Below, one piece after another: positions 36,526 to 44,490 of a stretch of 64,000 nt of DNA; position 1 is the stretch's first letter, and each line of letters starts with the position of its first letter. Source of the stretch: Pectobacterium aquaticum. GTDB taxonomy: Bacteria > Pseudomonadota > Gammaproteobacteria > Enterobacterales > Enterobacteriaceae. The notes under the pieces are model-generated. The model was not told the origin of the DNA and searched no databases. It saw only the letters and a list, made by a program, of their open reading frames with translations. Location: positions 4,278,001 through 4,342,000 of the forward strand of contig NZ_CP086253.1 in NCBI RefSeq assembly GCF_003382565.3. The letters run 5' to 3'. The translations under genes were made by a program, and so were the position numbers.

Positions 36526-37382
36526 CTACCGTACAACTGGAAAAAATCACGTTTCCTCTTCTGCGCAAGCGACCGCTTCTGCGTCGCTACGCCTTTCAGC
36601 CGGGGCTGGCGCTGGCCTGGCTGGTTATGCTGACCGTCGCACTCTGGGCGCTGTTTCCCGGCTGGTTTACCAGCTATAGCCCGACGGAAGGTATCGCAGG
36701 CGCACAGCGGCTGGCACCTGACGCCGACTACTGGCTCGGCACCGACCAGCTGGGGCGCGATCTCTATGCGCGCATTGTTTATGGCGCGGTGCACTCACTT
36801 TCCGGCGCGTTTATCGCCGTCGGGCTAGGTCTGGTGCTCGGTAGCCTGTTCGGCCTGTTGGCGGGTGCCGTTGGCGGCTGGCTGGATAGCGTCGTGATGC
36901 GCAGTATCGATGTCTTGCTTGCCATTCCCGGCCTGCTGCTGGCGCTGAGCGTCATCATCCTGTTGGGTTTCGGCACGGTTAACGCCGCGATTGCCGTGGG
37001 CGTCACCTCCGTCGCCAGCTTTACCCGACTGGTGCGTTCAGAAGTGCTGCGCGTGCGCCACAGCGACTACGTCGAAGCCGCCTATGGCAGCGGCGGCACC
37101 TTTTTCAGCGTGCTGTGGCGACACATTCTGCCGAACTCACTGACTACCGTTTTCGCCTTTGCCGCCCTGCAATTCGGCAGCGCGATTCTGGCCATCTCCA
37201 CGCTGAGCTTCCTCGGCTATGGCGCACCACCGCCCACGCCGGAATGGGGTCTGCTGATCGCCGAAGGCCGCAACTACATCGCAACCGCCTGGTGGCTAAC
37301 CACCTTCCCCGGCCTGATTGTCGTGTTAGTTGTGCTGTCCGCTAACCGTATCAGCCAGTCGATCAGGAGGACGGAACGATGA
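36522..37382 (+). CDS. ABC transporter permease (DppC type)
   Basis: A 286-residue inner-membrane permease, partner of the DppB-type subunit. A short cytosolic N-tail, one leading helix, then WLGTDQLGRDLYARIVYGA, the usual DppC/OppC signature. The EAA loop YVEAAYGSGGTFFSVLWRHI is less conserved than usual: the common AR-ALGAS segment is replaced by YGSGGTF. Start and stop both overlap neighbouring genes by 4 bp, so the importer genes are translationally coupled. Confidence 0.92.
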   Translation: MTTVQLEKITFPLLRKRPLLRRYAFQPGLALAWLVMLTVALWALFPGWFTSYSPTEGIAGAQRLAPDADYWLGTDQLGRDLYARIVYGAVHSLSGAFIAVGLGLVLGSLFGLLAGAVGGWLDSVVMRSIDVLLAIPGLLLALSVIILLGFGTVNAAIAVGVTSVASFTRLVRSEVLRVRHSDYVEAAYGSGGTFFSVLWRHILPNSLTTVFAFAALQFGSAILAISTLSFLGYGAPPPTPEWGLLIAEGRNYIATAWWLTTFPGLIVVLVVLSANRISQSIRRTER

Positions 37383-39082
37383 GCCTGTCAGCCAGCTTAC
37401 AAACCAGTGCTGCCGTGCCCGTGTTGGCTCTGGAGAATGTCACGATTGCCTATCGCAGTGACGATCGCGAGCAGACGGTGGTCGAAGGCGTCTCTTTCCA
37501 TATTCAGCCCGGTGAAGTGGTGGCGCTGGTAGGGGAATCCGGTTCAGGGAAAACGACTACCGCTCAGGCCGTCATCGGTTTACTCGCCGAGAACGGCAGG
37601 TTAACGCGCGGCGCCATTCGGCTAAACGGCGTGGATATCAGCGGCTGGTCGCAAAAACGATTGGATAGCGTGCGCGGTGCGCAGATCAGCCTGATCCCGC
37701 AGGATCCCACCAGTTCACTGAATCCGGTGCAAACCATCGGCGAGCAGGTGGATGAAATTCTGCGGATTCACCAGCGGGAAGATCGCCAGACTACCCGCCA
37801 GAAAACACTGGCGCTGCTGGAGCGCGTGGGACTAAACCAGCCGGAACTGCGGGCGAAACAGTACCCGCACGAGCTGTCCGGCGGTATGAAACAGCGCGTC
37901 CTGATCGCCATTGCGATTGCGTTGAAGCCCGCGTTGATTATTGCTGACGAACCTACCAGCGCGCTGGATGTCACGGTGCAGAAACGTATTCTCGATCTGC
38001 TTGATGAACTGCGGCGCGAAAATGGCACAGCGGTGCTGTTCGTGACTCACGATCTGGGCGCCGCCGCCGAACGTGCCGATCGCCTGCTGGTTTTCCAGAA
38101 CGGCTACATTCAGGAGCAAGGCCCAACGCTTGAGGTATTAAGCGCGCCCGCAAGCCACTATGCCCGCACGCTGCTGGCGAATGTTCCGTCGCTAAACCCA
38201 AGCCCACGTCCACAACGTGCCCCTACATCTGCATCTGACATTATTGTCTCGGTCGAAAATTTGGTGCAGACCTTTCCCCTGTCGGGCCGTAAAGGGGAAC
38301 ATTTTCGGGCGGTGGATGACGTCTCTTTCAGCGTGGCACGCGGCACAACGCACGCCATTGTGGGCGAATCCGGCTCCGGTAAAACCACCACGGCGCGCAG
38401 CCTGCTCGGGTTTCATCACCCCAGCGCCGGGCGCATTCTGATCGACGGCACCGACATCACTCACCTGAAAGGTGAAGCGCTACGTCAGTTCCGGCAGAAA
38501 ATTCAGTTGGTCTATCAAAACCCTTTTGGCTCACTCGATCCGTCACAGCGGTTATATGACATCGTCGAGGAACCGCTGCGCAATTTTAATCGCCATACCG
38601 CCGCGCAGCGGGAACGAAAAATTCATGAGATTTTCGAGTGCGTTGCCCTACCCGTCGCGCTGCTATCACGCAAGCCGCGTGAACTGTCCGGCGGACAGCG
38701 CCAACGTGTCGCCATCGCCCGGGCGCTGGTGCTTGAACCACAGGTACTGGTGCTGGACGAAGCCGTTTCGGCACTGGATGTCACCGTGCAGGCGCAGATT
38801 CTGCGTTTACTGACCGAGCTACAGGAATCACTGGGGCTGACGTACCTGTTCATTTCGCACGATTTGGCGGTAGTACGCCAGATCGCCGATACCGTTTCCG
38901 TGTTGTACCACGGCAAGCAGCTTGAATCCGGCCCGGTGGAACAGATCTTCGCCCAGCCCGAACATCGCTATACCCGTGAACTCATCGAGGCCATCCCCGG
39001 ACAGCAACACCCGGCTTTTGCCCGTTTTCACCCTCCCCATATTCACACTGAACCCACATTCGCACTAAACCAAGGACTGTAG
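37379..39082 (+). CDS. ABC transporter ATP-binding protein, two fused ATPase domains
   Basis: A 567-residue cytosolic double ATPase equivalent to DppD plus DppF. Domain 1 has Walker A GESGSGKTTT, signature LSGGMKQR and Walker B IIADEPTSALD. Domain 2 repeats Walker A GESGSGKTTT, has signature LSGGQRQR and Walker B LVLDEAVSALD, with alanine-valine replacing the usual proline-threonine after DE, as is common in DppF-like halves. Both sites look catalytically complete. It overlaps the permease gene by 4 bp and precedes the monooxygenase by 1 bp. Confidence 0.93.
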   Translation: MSLSASLQTSAAVPVLALENVTIAYRSDDREQTVVEGVSFHIQPGEVVALVGESGSGKTTTAQAVIGLLAENGRLTRGAIRLNGVDISGWSQKRLDSVRGAQISLIPQDPTSSLNPVQTIGEQVDEILRIHQREDRQTTRQKTLALLERVGLNQPELRAKQYPHELSGGMKQRVLIAIAIALKPALIIADEPTSALDVTVQKRILDLLDELRRENGTAVLFVTHDLGAAAERADRLLVFQNGYIQEQGPTLEVLSAPASHYARTLLANVPSLNPSPRPQRAPTSASDIIVSVENLVQTFPLSGRKGEHFRAVDDVSFSVARGTTHAIVGESGSGKTTTARSLLGFHHPSAGRILIDGTDITHLKGEALRQFRQKIQLVYQNPFGSLDPSQRLYDIVEEPLRNFNRHTAAQRERKIHEIFECVALPVALLSRKPRELSGGQRQRVAIARALVLEPQVLVLDEAVSALDVTVQAQILRLLTELQESLGLTYLFISHDLAVVRQIADTVSVLYHGKQLESGPVEQIFAQPEHRYTRELIEAIPGQQHPAFARFHPPHIHTEPTFALNQGL

Positions 39083-39083
39083 A

Positions 39084-40118
39084 ATGGCAACGAAACGTCT
39101 GGGATTTTTCACGCGATTACTGGATGACGTCTCCGCCCAGCAGCGCTATCGGCTGGCGACGGAACAGATCGTCAAAGCCGAACAGTTAGGCTTCGACAGC
39201 GCCTGGGTCGCACAGCACCACTTTCACGCAGATGAAGGCGGATTGCCTTCACCGCTGGTGTTTCTGGCACTGGTCGCCGCACGCACCCAACGCATCCAGC
39301 TCGGCACTGGCGTGATTACGCTGCCGATGGAAGAGCCGCTGCGCGTAGCGGAAGACACCGCCGTGCTCGATTTACTCAGCAACGGCAGGCTGGAAGTCGG
39401 CGTGGGTTCTGGCGGTACACCGTCCTCATTCGCCGCATTTGGTCACGACAGCGCACAGCGCGGACAGATCCTCGGGCGCTATCTGGAAAAACTGCGCGCC
39501 GCGTGGCGAGGGGAAGCCTTGAGCGAAGACGGTAATCAGCTCTACCCTGCCGCGCCGCATTTGGATAATCGCGTCTGGCAAGCCACGTTTTCCATCGAGG
39601 GTGCAGAGCGTGCCGGTAAAGCAGGCGATGGCCTGATGCTTTCCCGTACCCAGCCGCGCCCGGAACATTTCCCGGACGCCACGCTCGCCGATCTACAAAA
39701 CCCAATGATCGACGCCTATTTGGCCGCGCTGCCCGCTGGTGTCGCACCGCGCATCCTCAGCTCGCGCAGCGTTTTCGTGGCTGACGATCGTCAATTAGCA
39801 CTGAGTCTGGCAGAAAAGGGACTTAATCGTTCCGCCGCCCGTTCCGGCACGTTCCGCCCGATCCCTCACGACTCGGTGGAGGCGCTGATCGCCTCCTTCG
39901 ATAGCCATGTTGGCACCGCGCAAGATGTGATTGCGTCACTGCGGGCAGACAGCTCGCTGGAGCGCGCGACCGATGTGACATTCCAGGTGCATTCCATCGA
40001 TCCGCCGCATGCGCTGATCCTTCACTCGCTTGAACTGATAGCGACTCAGGTCGCCCCCGCTTTGGGCTGGAAGCCCACCGTCAAACAGAAAAGCCCAATC
40101 GGGCAGGAGATTGCATGA
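39084..40118 (+). CDS. Luciferase-like FMN-dependent monooxygenase (KPN_01858-like)
   Basis: A 344-residue bacterial-luciferase-fold protein expected to use reduced FMN to oxygenate a small molecule. Family features include the N-terminal GFFTRLLDD strand, SAWVAQHHFHADEGGLPSPLVFLA and RIQLGTGVITLPMEEPLRVAEDTAVLDLLSNGRLEVGVGSGG. It is coupled to the importer operon, which suggests that it modifies the imported compound. Members recalled as the KPN_01858 family occur in the same neighbourhood. The substrate is not known. Confidence 0.88.
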   Translation: MATKRLGFFTRLLDDVSAQQRYRLATEQIVKAEQLGFDSAWVAQHHFHADEGGLPSPLVFLALVAARTQRIQLGTGVITLPMEEPLRVAEDTAVLDLLSNGRLEVGVGSGGTPSSFAAFGHDSAQRGQILGRYLEKLRAAWRGEALSEDGNQLYPAAPHLDNRVWQATFSIEGAERAGKAGDGLMLSRTQPRPEHFPDATLADLQNPMIDAYLAALPAGVAPRILSSRSVFVADDRQLALSLAEKGLNRSAARSGTFRPIPHDSVEALIASFDSHVGTAQDVIASLRADSSLERATDVTFQVHSIDPPHALILHSLELIATQVAPALGWKPTVKQKSPIGQEIA

Positions 40119-41248
40119 CGCACGCTAACACGTTACACACCCATGACGTACTGGATGCGCTGGCTGAAATCAGCCCGGAATCTGCCCTCGCCGCCGCCAG
40201 AAAAACCCGCGATGCGGCAACTCGCCACACCCAAGGCAGCTACGACGCGCTGTTTAACGCCGACGCCGCAGACAATGCGACATTACCGCTATCGCTACGC
40301 TTCTGGTTTGCGACAAAAATCAGCGGCTGGCAGCAGGATGAGCAGCTACAGCATTTTTATGCCGAGCGGCTGGCAGACTTCCCTGAGCCCTCGCTGACAC
40401 CCGCGCTACAGTTGGCGCTGGATCATGCCGAACGCCTGACGAAAACGCCCGTGCAAGCCTCGGCGTCCCACGTCAATGCGCTGGAGCAGGCGGGCTGGTC
40501 GGTAGATGACATCGTGACGCTGTCGCAGCTCATTGCGTTTGTGAATTTTCAAAGCCGACTGCTGCGCGGCTATCGCCTGATTGCCGGTCATCGCATCAGC
40601 CAGCCGCATTCGCAGGCCGCCGTTGCAGGCCAGTGGCATACCCAGCCGCAGACGCACAGCGGTAAGTCTGCGCCGCAGGCATTCACTCAGGCGGAACTGG
40701 ATTGGGAACCGTGGATCGCGCCCAAACCGCTGGCAGCATTTAATGCGGATGAGCAGGCGATTCTGGCGCGCTTCGGCCACACCCATTCCGACTATTTCCG
40801 TTTGCTAGGCCGCAACCTTCCGGTGCTGGAACAGCGCACGCTGACGGATAAAGGGATTTTCTATACCGCTGGCGGCCTGCCGCGTAAAGAGCGCGAACTG
40901 ATTGCCGCCGTCACCAGCAAGGTCAACGGCTGCATCTACTGCGCCTCGGTGCATGCCCGTAAAGCCAGCCAGCTATCCAAGCAGGACAGTAACGTACAGC
41001 GACTGCTGGACGTCGTCCCCGGCAGCGATTTGAGCATCGGCCAAAGTCCACGCTGGCAGGCGATTATCGATTTCTCGGCACGCCTTTCCGCCACGCCCGC
41101 ACAGGTCAACGCTAACGACCTGAAGCAGTTGCAAGAACAGGGGTTAGATGCGCTGGAGATTGTCGATGTGGTGCAGTCAACTGCCTTCTTCTCATGGGCC
41201 AACCGACTGATGCTCACGCTAGGTGAACCGTTCTGGCCGGAGCATTAA
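40115..41248 (+). CDS. Two-domain CMD/alkylhydroperoxidase-like protein
   Basis: A 377-residue protein with two carboxymuconolactone-decarboxylase-type halves. The N-terminal half (about 1-165) has no CxxC pair. The C-terminal half (about 185-377) has the AhpD-type redox motif C273-x2-C276 with H280 (NGCIYCASVHARKASQ). In related clusters these halves appear, as I recall, as two separate proteins (Avi_7169 and Avi_7170 types), so this looks like a fusion. It could reduce a peroxide made by the monooxygenase or protect against it. The start overlaps the monooxygenase stop by 4 bp; the operon ends in a hairpin after it. Confidence 0.82.
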   Translation: MTHANTLHTHDVLDALAEISPESALAAARKTRDAATRHTQGSYDALFNADAADNATLPLSLRFWFATKISGWQQDEQLQHFYAERLADFPEPSLTPALQLALDHAERLTKTPVQASASHVNALEQAGWSVDDIVTLSQLIAFVNFQSRLLRGYRLIAGHRISQPHSQAAVAGQWHTQPQTHSGKSAPQAFTQAELDWEPWIAPKPLAAFNADEQAILARFGHTHSDYFRLLGRNLPVLEQRTLTDKGIFYTAGGLPRKERELIAAVTSKVNGCIYCASVHARKASQLSKQDSNVQRLLDVVPGSDLSIGQSPRWQAIIDFSARLSATPAQVNANDLKQLQEQGLDALEIVDVVQSTAFFSWANRLMLTLGEPFWPEH

Positions 41249-41270
41249 ATCGACCTTGTGCGATAGCAAA

Positions 41271-41308
41271 TCAGGCGACACCACATCTGCGTCGCCTGAT
41301 GTGATTTA
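41271..41308 (+). terminator. Terminator at the end of the importer-monooxygenase operon
   Basis: TCAGGCGAC (41271-41279) pairs perfectly with GTCGCCTGA (41291-41299), followed by a moderate T-rich stretch. Confidence 0.65.
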
Positions 41309-41364
41309 CTTTCAGTGTCATAAATGAGCCAAATTAAGTAAAAACTAACAAGAAGTCTTACATA

Positions 41365-41412
41365 TGGACATTAAGAAAATTTACGGACTATACTTAACCC
41401 ATTAACGGGTTA
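41365..41412 (+). promoter_or_regulatory. hipBST promoter and HipB-type operator
   Basis: A candidate promoter TGGACA (41365-41370), 18-bp spacer, TATACT (41389-41394) is followed at once by the palindrome TAACCC-N6-GGGTTA (41395-41412). Written as TAACC-N8-GGTTA it has the same spacing as the E. coli HipB operator TATCC-N8-GGATA, with one change per half. It lies 22 bp before hipB, so autoregulation is expected. Confidence 0.7.
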
Positions 41413-41434
41413 GATTCAAAAGTAGAGTCCATTT

Positions 41435-41761
41435 ATGAACACACCCACTACTGCACCAACATTACTAAAGCTCGACGCCATTAGCGAAGCTATCGACGAA
41501 CTCCGGCACGAACTCGCGCGTAGCGATGCTTCCAGCAAAGAGGTTATGCTGGAAGACCACATTCATTCTCTGGATGTATTTGGCGTTCAGCTAAATACGC
41601 GACGTAAAGCGTTGGGCATCGAACTCACTACGCTAGAGCTACAGACTGGCGTATCACTATCCACGTTAAAACGTTTATTCAAAGATCCCGCTCAGGTGAA
41701 GTTTTCCACGGTTTATAGCGTCTGTTCCGCGTTAGGGATAAAGCTATGCGCCGTCAAGTAA
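41435..41761 (+). CDS. hipB: HipB, DNA-binding antitoxin of a HipBST system
   Basis: A 108-residue XRE-family repressor. A helical N-terminal extension (about 1-48) precedes the HTH (about 54-105: RRKALGIELTTLELQTGVS, then LSTLKRLFKDPAQVKFSTV). In the three-gene HipBST arrangement HipB binds the operator and the kinase but is not the main antitoxin. It overlaps hipS by 16 bp. A palindrome upstream is the likely binding site. Confidence 0.88.
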   Translation: MNTPTTAPTLLKLDAISEAIDELRHELARSDASSKEVMLEDHIHSLDVFGVQLNTRRKALGIELTTLELQTGVSLSTLKRLFKDPAQVKFSTVYSVCSALGIKLCAVK

Positions 41762-42060
41762 AGGTCTATCTTTACGGTGTCCACATCGGCCAGTTAAGTC
41801 AGGACGATAAAGGCTATTTGTTTGAATATAAAAAGTCCTACATCGGCCCGCCATTATCCTTGAGCCTACCGATACAGACCGGAACATTTCGCAGCCAGAC
41901 ATTACCGCCTTATTTTGCCTCATTAGCCCCCGAAGGTTGGCTCCGGCGACAGTACAGCCAGCTTCAGCATCTGGATGAGACGGATTTATTTGGCATCCTC
42001 ATTCAAAACGGTAAGAACCTGATCGGTGCCGTGCAACTGATCGCGGAGGATAAGTCATGA
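41746..42060 (+). CDS. hipS: HipS, HipA N-terminal subdomain-1-like antitoxin
   Basis: A 104-residue stand-alone copy of the HipA N-terminal subdomain 1 (MRRQVKVYLYGVHIGQLSQD, FEYKKSYIGPPLSLSLPI, PPYFASLAPEGWLRRQ). In single-chain HipA this region is fused to the kinase. In characterised HipBST loci it is a separate protein that neutralises HipT. It overlaps both hipB and hipT, so all three are translated together. The split is natural rather than a frameshift: each part has its own start, and both encoded ends look intact. Confidence 0.9.
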   Translation: MRRQVKVYLYGVHIGQLSQDDKGYLFEYKKSYIGPPLSLSLPIQTGTFRSQTLPPYFASLAPEGWLRRQYSQLQHLDETDLFGILIQNGKNLIGAVQLIAEDKS

Positions 42061-43097
42061 CAAGATGTCGAATTTTGCTGACACCGCTGACACACGAAGA
42101 AGAAAGTGCCACAGGCTATAGCCGTAAAGGGTTGAAGCATCTGACGGGATCAATGCACGCTTCCCCGGCCTTACGTTTCACCCGACAGCAATTTATGCAC
42201 GACTTGCCACAAACACAGAAAGGCATGAGCATCTCTGGCTATCAGCCCAAAATTCAGATGGTATTAGAAGAACGGGCGTTTACCGTCGTTGATCATCAAG
42301 GGCTGTACATCCTCAAGCCTTCTCCGATTGAATTTCCCCATTTGGCAGAAAACGAACACGCCACGATGACGCTAATGGCACGCCTGGGGTTTGCCGTTCC
42401 ACCACACGGGTTACTCTGTTTTAAACCGGAGCAGGCTGATGACGAACCTGAGTTTGCTTTCGTTATTAAGCGCTTCGACCGCGACGAAAAAACGGGCCAC
42501 CCTATCCATCAGGAACAGTTAGACGGCGCGATGGGGATCGGGGAAAAATTCGGTAAAATACGAGCAGATGGCAGACAATACGTCAGTTATGAGCGGTTGG
42601 CTTTATTCCTTAGCAAACACGTTAATGACAATATCGTCTTCAAAATAGATCTGTTCCGCCGTATCGCTTACGCCTACATGCTGGGTAACAACGACATGCA
42701 CCTGCGTAATTTTGGTTTGATACATTCGCGCTCAGGTTCGTTAATGCTGGCTCCCATTTATGATTTTGTTTCCGTCGCCCCCTATCCCACCTATTTTTCT
42801 TCCTGTTTCATGGCATTGCCGCTGCTGATTCAAGAAGAGGGAGATGAAGCACTCGCGCTAGGATTTGAAACTGCATACGGAGAATACCTTGGTATGGATT
42901 TCATTCTGTTCGGACAGCGTATCGGGCTGAGTGAAAAGCTTACCAAAAAGCTACTGGCAGACTTCATCAAAGAAGCTGAATGCGTTGAATCAACCTATCG
43001 GGATTCCTTTATGCCTGCGGAGGCGATTGATACGACGCTGCGGTGCTATCGACACCGCCTGAATCTTATGAGCATTCTCGATGCAGAACGGATTTAG
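42057..43097 (+). CDS. hipT: HipT serine/threonine kinase toxin
   Basis: A 346-residue HipA-like kinase lacking subdomain 1. The glycine-rich loop with two serines is SISGYQPK (S58 and S60), the double-serine motif at which HipT of enteropathogenic E. coli autophosphorylates. The catalytic loop LGNNDMHLRNF carries D213, and APIYDF carries the metal-binding D236. The 23-residue spacing between the two aspartates equals that in E. coli HipA. Characterised HipT phosphorylates tryptophanyl-tRNA synthetase and stops growth; the target here is inferred. It overlaps hipS by 4 bp and no terminator is evident downstream. Confidence 0.92.
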   Translation: MTRCRILLTPLTHEEESATGYSRKGLKHLTGSMHASPALRFTRQQFMHDLPQTQKGMSISGYQPKIQMVLEERAFTVVDHQGLYILKPSPIEFPHLAENEHATMTLMARLGFAVPPHGLLCFKPEQADDEPEFAFVIKRFDRDEKTGHPIHQEQLDGAMGIGEKFGKIRADGRQYVSYERLALFLSKHVNDNIVFKIDLFRRIAYAYMLGNNDMHLRNFGLIHSRSGSLMLAPIYDFVSVAPYPTYFSSCFMALPLLIQEEGDEALALGFETAYGEYLGMDFILFGQRIGLSEKLTKKLLADFIKEAECVESTYRDSFMPAEAIDTTLRCYRHRLNLMSILDAERI

Positions 43098-43155
43098 TGA
43101 TTCATAATCAAACGTCTTGCTGCGTCACTGCGGGTATCGGTGCAGTGGCGCTAAC

Positions 43156-43690
43156 TTACCGCCGAGACAAAACCAGACGCGCAGCGAATGCCAAAAAGAT
43201 AACGCCTGTCGTTCGGTCCATCCACTTCACTACAGAACCGCGACGCAAAAAGCGCGACAACGGACGCGTGGCGGCAATCAGCGTAGACGACCACAGCGTG
43301 CCGATAAAGACATGAATAAGAACAAGCAGATAAGTCCACAGCACCACTGAATGTCCGGCAGGGATAAACTGCGGCAGGAATGAAACGTAGAACACGCCGA
43401 TTTTTGGATTTAATACATTGCCCAGCATGCCACGGAGAAACCAGTTCTGCTGCTTCGGTGCACCTTGTGGCGCGGCCATCACCAGTTCAGTTCTGGGTTT
43501 CAGGATCATTTGCAGACCCAACCAACAGAGATAAGCCGCACCGCACCATTTCAGGATGTTATAGGCCAGCTCCGATGCAGCAGACCAAACGCCACCATCG
43601 CGCCCCAAATCAGGCAACCAACGTTAATACCAAACGCGGCATGGAAGGCCTTTTTACTACCTTCAACAGTAAAGACATAGTGAGAAAGCC
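43156..43690 (-). pseudogene. Frameshifted LysE/RhtB-family amino-acid exporter
   Basis: The distal part (43156 to about 43580) reads as a LysE-family C-terminal region: LKWCGAAYLCWLGLQMILKP, GMLGNVLNPKIGVFYVSFLPQF, then two further membrane segments to a stop. The preceding segment GSKKAFHAAFGINVGCLIWG and MVAFGLL continues in another frame upstream of about 43576-43584, where loss of one base explains the break. Upstream of about 43690 the expected N-terminus (ending in the PGP motif) is not recognisable. The gene therefore appears dead, truncated as well as frameshifted. Confidence 0.8.
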
Positions 43691-43761
43691 GGTATGTTTT
43701 GTAAGGGAAAAGTCATTAATCGGGATAAAACCCATGCACCGCAACTTACCATAAACAAAAC

Positions 43762-43780
43762 ACTAACGATAATCATTATC
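43762..43780. promoter_or_regulatory. Isolated Fur box
   Basis: ACTAACGATAATCATTATC matches 16 of 19 positions of the Fur consensus, better than the sodA box. A possible -10 (GATAAT, 43768-43773) is embedded in it. No iron gene adjoins it: one side is the dead exporter, the other about 110 bp ending in a hairpin before stbD. Confidence 0.65.
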
Positions 43781-43866
43781 ACTCTTCAGATGGATGTCGT
43801 GATAAAAGCGGCATTTTCTTCATATCGTTGGCAGGAAGCCATTCGGAGCAGGCATAAAAAACCCTC

Positions 43867-43905
43867 AAAAGACTTGTTAACAGGTCTTTTATTGCTTATT
43901 TTAAA
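43867..43905 (+). terminator. Hairpin with T-rich tail upstream of stbD
   Basis: AAAAGACTTGT (43867-43877) pairs with ACAGGTCTTTT (43880-43890, one G-T pair), followed by T-rich sequence. It could end a short transcript from the Fur-box promoter. Because it contains AGGTCT, the same half-site as the stbDE operator, it may instead be part of that operator. Confidence 0.5.
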
Positions 43906-43932
43906 GACCTATTAACCGGTCATTAAAGGTCT
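43874..43932 (+). promoter_or_regulatory. stbDE promoter/operator region
   Basis: AGACCT (43905-43910) and AGGTCT (43927-43932) form an inverted pair, with GACC-N8-GGTC (43906-43921) inside and another AGGTCT at 43882-43887. A weak promoter TTGTTA (43874-43879), 17-bp spacer, TATTTT (43897-43902) overlaps them. Autoregulation by the antitoxin is expected for this family. Confidence 0.5.
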
Positions 43933-43935
43933 ATC

Positions 43936-44187
43936 ATGCCGAATATTATATTGAGTGATACCAGTGCTAGCGTCAGTGAACTGAAAAAGAACCCGATGGC
44001 GACGGTCAATGCTGGTGATGGCCTGCCTGTCGCTATCTTGAACCGCAACCAGCCTGCGTTTTATTGCATTCCTGCGGATCTCTACGAAAAAATGCTGGAT
44101 GCGCTGGACGATCAAGAACTGATTAAGCTGATCGGTGAACGTAAAAACCAGCCGCTGGTTGAGGTGGATTTGGATAGTTTCCTATGA
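43936..44187 (+). CDS. stbD: StbD-type antitoxin (Phd/YefM family)
   Basis: An 83-residue antitoxin. The N-terminal Phd/YefM-type DNA-binding part (LSDTSASVSELKKNPMATV) and the block VAILNRNQPAFYCIPADLYE match StbD-type antitoxins closely, and the acidic C-terminal tail (VEVDLDSFL) would wrap the toxin. AGG lies 6 nt before the ATG. Its stop overlaps the toxin start by 4 bp. It neutralises StbE by direct binding and represses its own operon. Confidence 0.9.
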   Translation: MPNIILSDTSASVSELKKNPMATVNAGDGLPVAILNRNQPAFYCIPADLYEKMLDALDDQELIKLIGERKNQPLVEVDLDSFL

Positions 44188-44471
44188 GCTATAGCGTCAA
44201 ATTCAGGGAAGATGCGCTAAAAGAATGGCTAAAACTCGATAAAGCTATCCAACAGCAATTCGCCAAAAAACTAAAAAAATGCTGCGAAAATCCCCATATT
44301 CCTGCGGCAAAGTTACGGGGGATGAAGGACTGCTACAAAATAAAGCTCCGAGCGTCAGGCTTTCGTTTGGTTTATGAGGTTATTGACGACGTATTGGTTA
44401 TCGCCGTGGTGGCGGTAGGCAAACGTGAGCGCAGCGGCGTTTATCATCTGGCGAGTGAGCGAATGAGGTAG
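44184..44471 (+). CDS. stbE: StbE-type toxin (RelE/ParE superfamily)
   Basis: A 95-residue basic protein with the RelE fold pattern: SYSVKFREDALKEWLKLD, the kinase-independent KLRGMKDCYKIKLRASGFRLVYEV strand-turn-strand core with conserved Arg and Lys, and VIAVVAVGKRERSGVY at the end. RelE-type toxins cut mRNA on the ribosome; StbDE pairs were first described as plasmid stabilisation systems. It is followed by a terminator and converges on gor. Confidence 0.9.
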   Translation: MSYSVKFREDALKEWLKLDKAIQQQFAKKLKKCCENPHIPAAKLRGMKDCYKIKLRASGFRLVYEVIDDVLVIAVVAVGKRERSGVYHLASERMR

Positions 44472-44490
44472 CTGCGTTAGGCTGAGCATA

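Noticed and set aside
41746..43097. Reading hipS-hipT as a frameshifted single hipA
   Set aside because: Each part has its own start and complete ends, and the split falls at the known HipS/HipT boundary.
43781..43890. RyhB-type small RNA after the Fur box
   Set aside because: I looked for the conserved RyhB pairing core and did not find it, so no RyhB name is given.
43694..43915. 73-codon frame across the isolated Fur box
   Set aside because: Runs through the Fur box and a terminator-like hairpin; composition does not look coding. A shorter 42-codon start at 43791 is left as an open possibility only.
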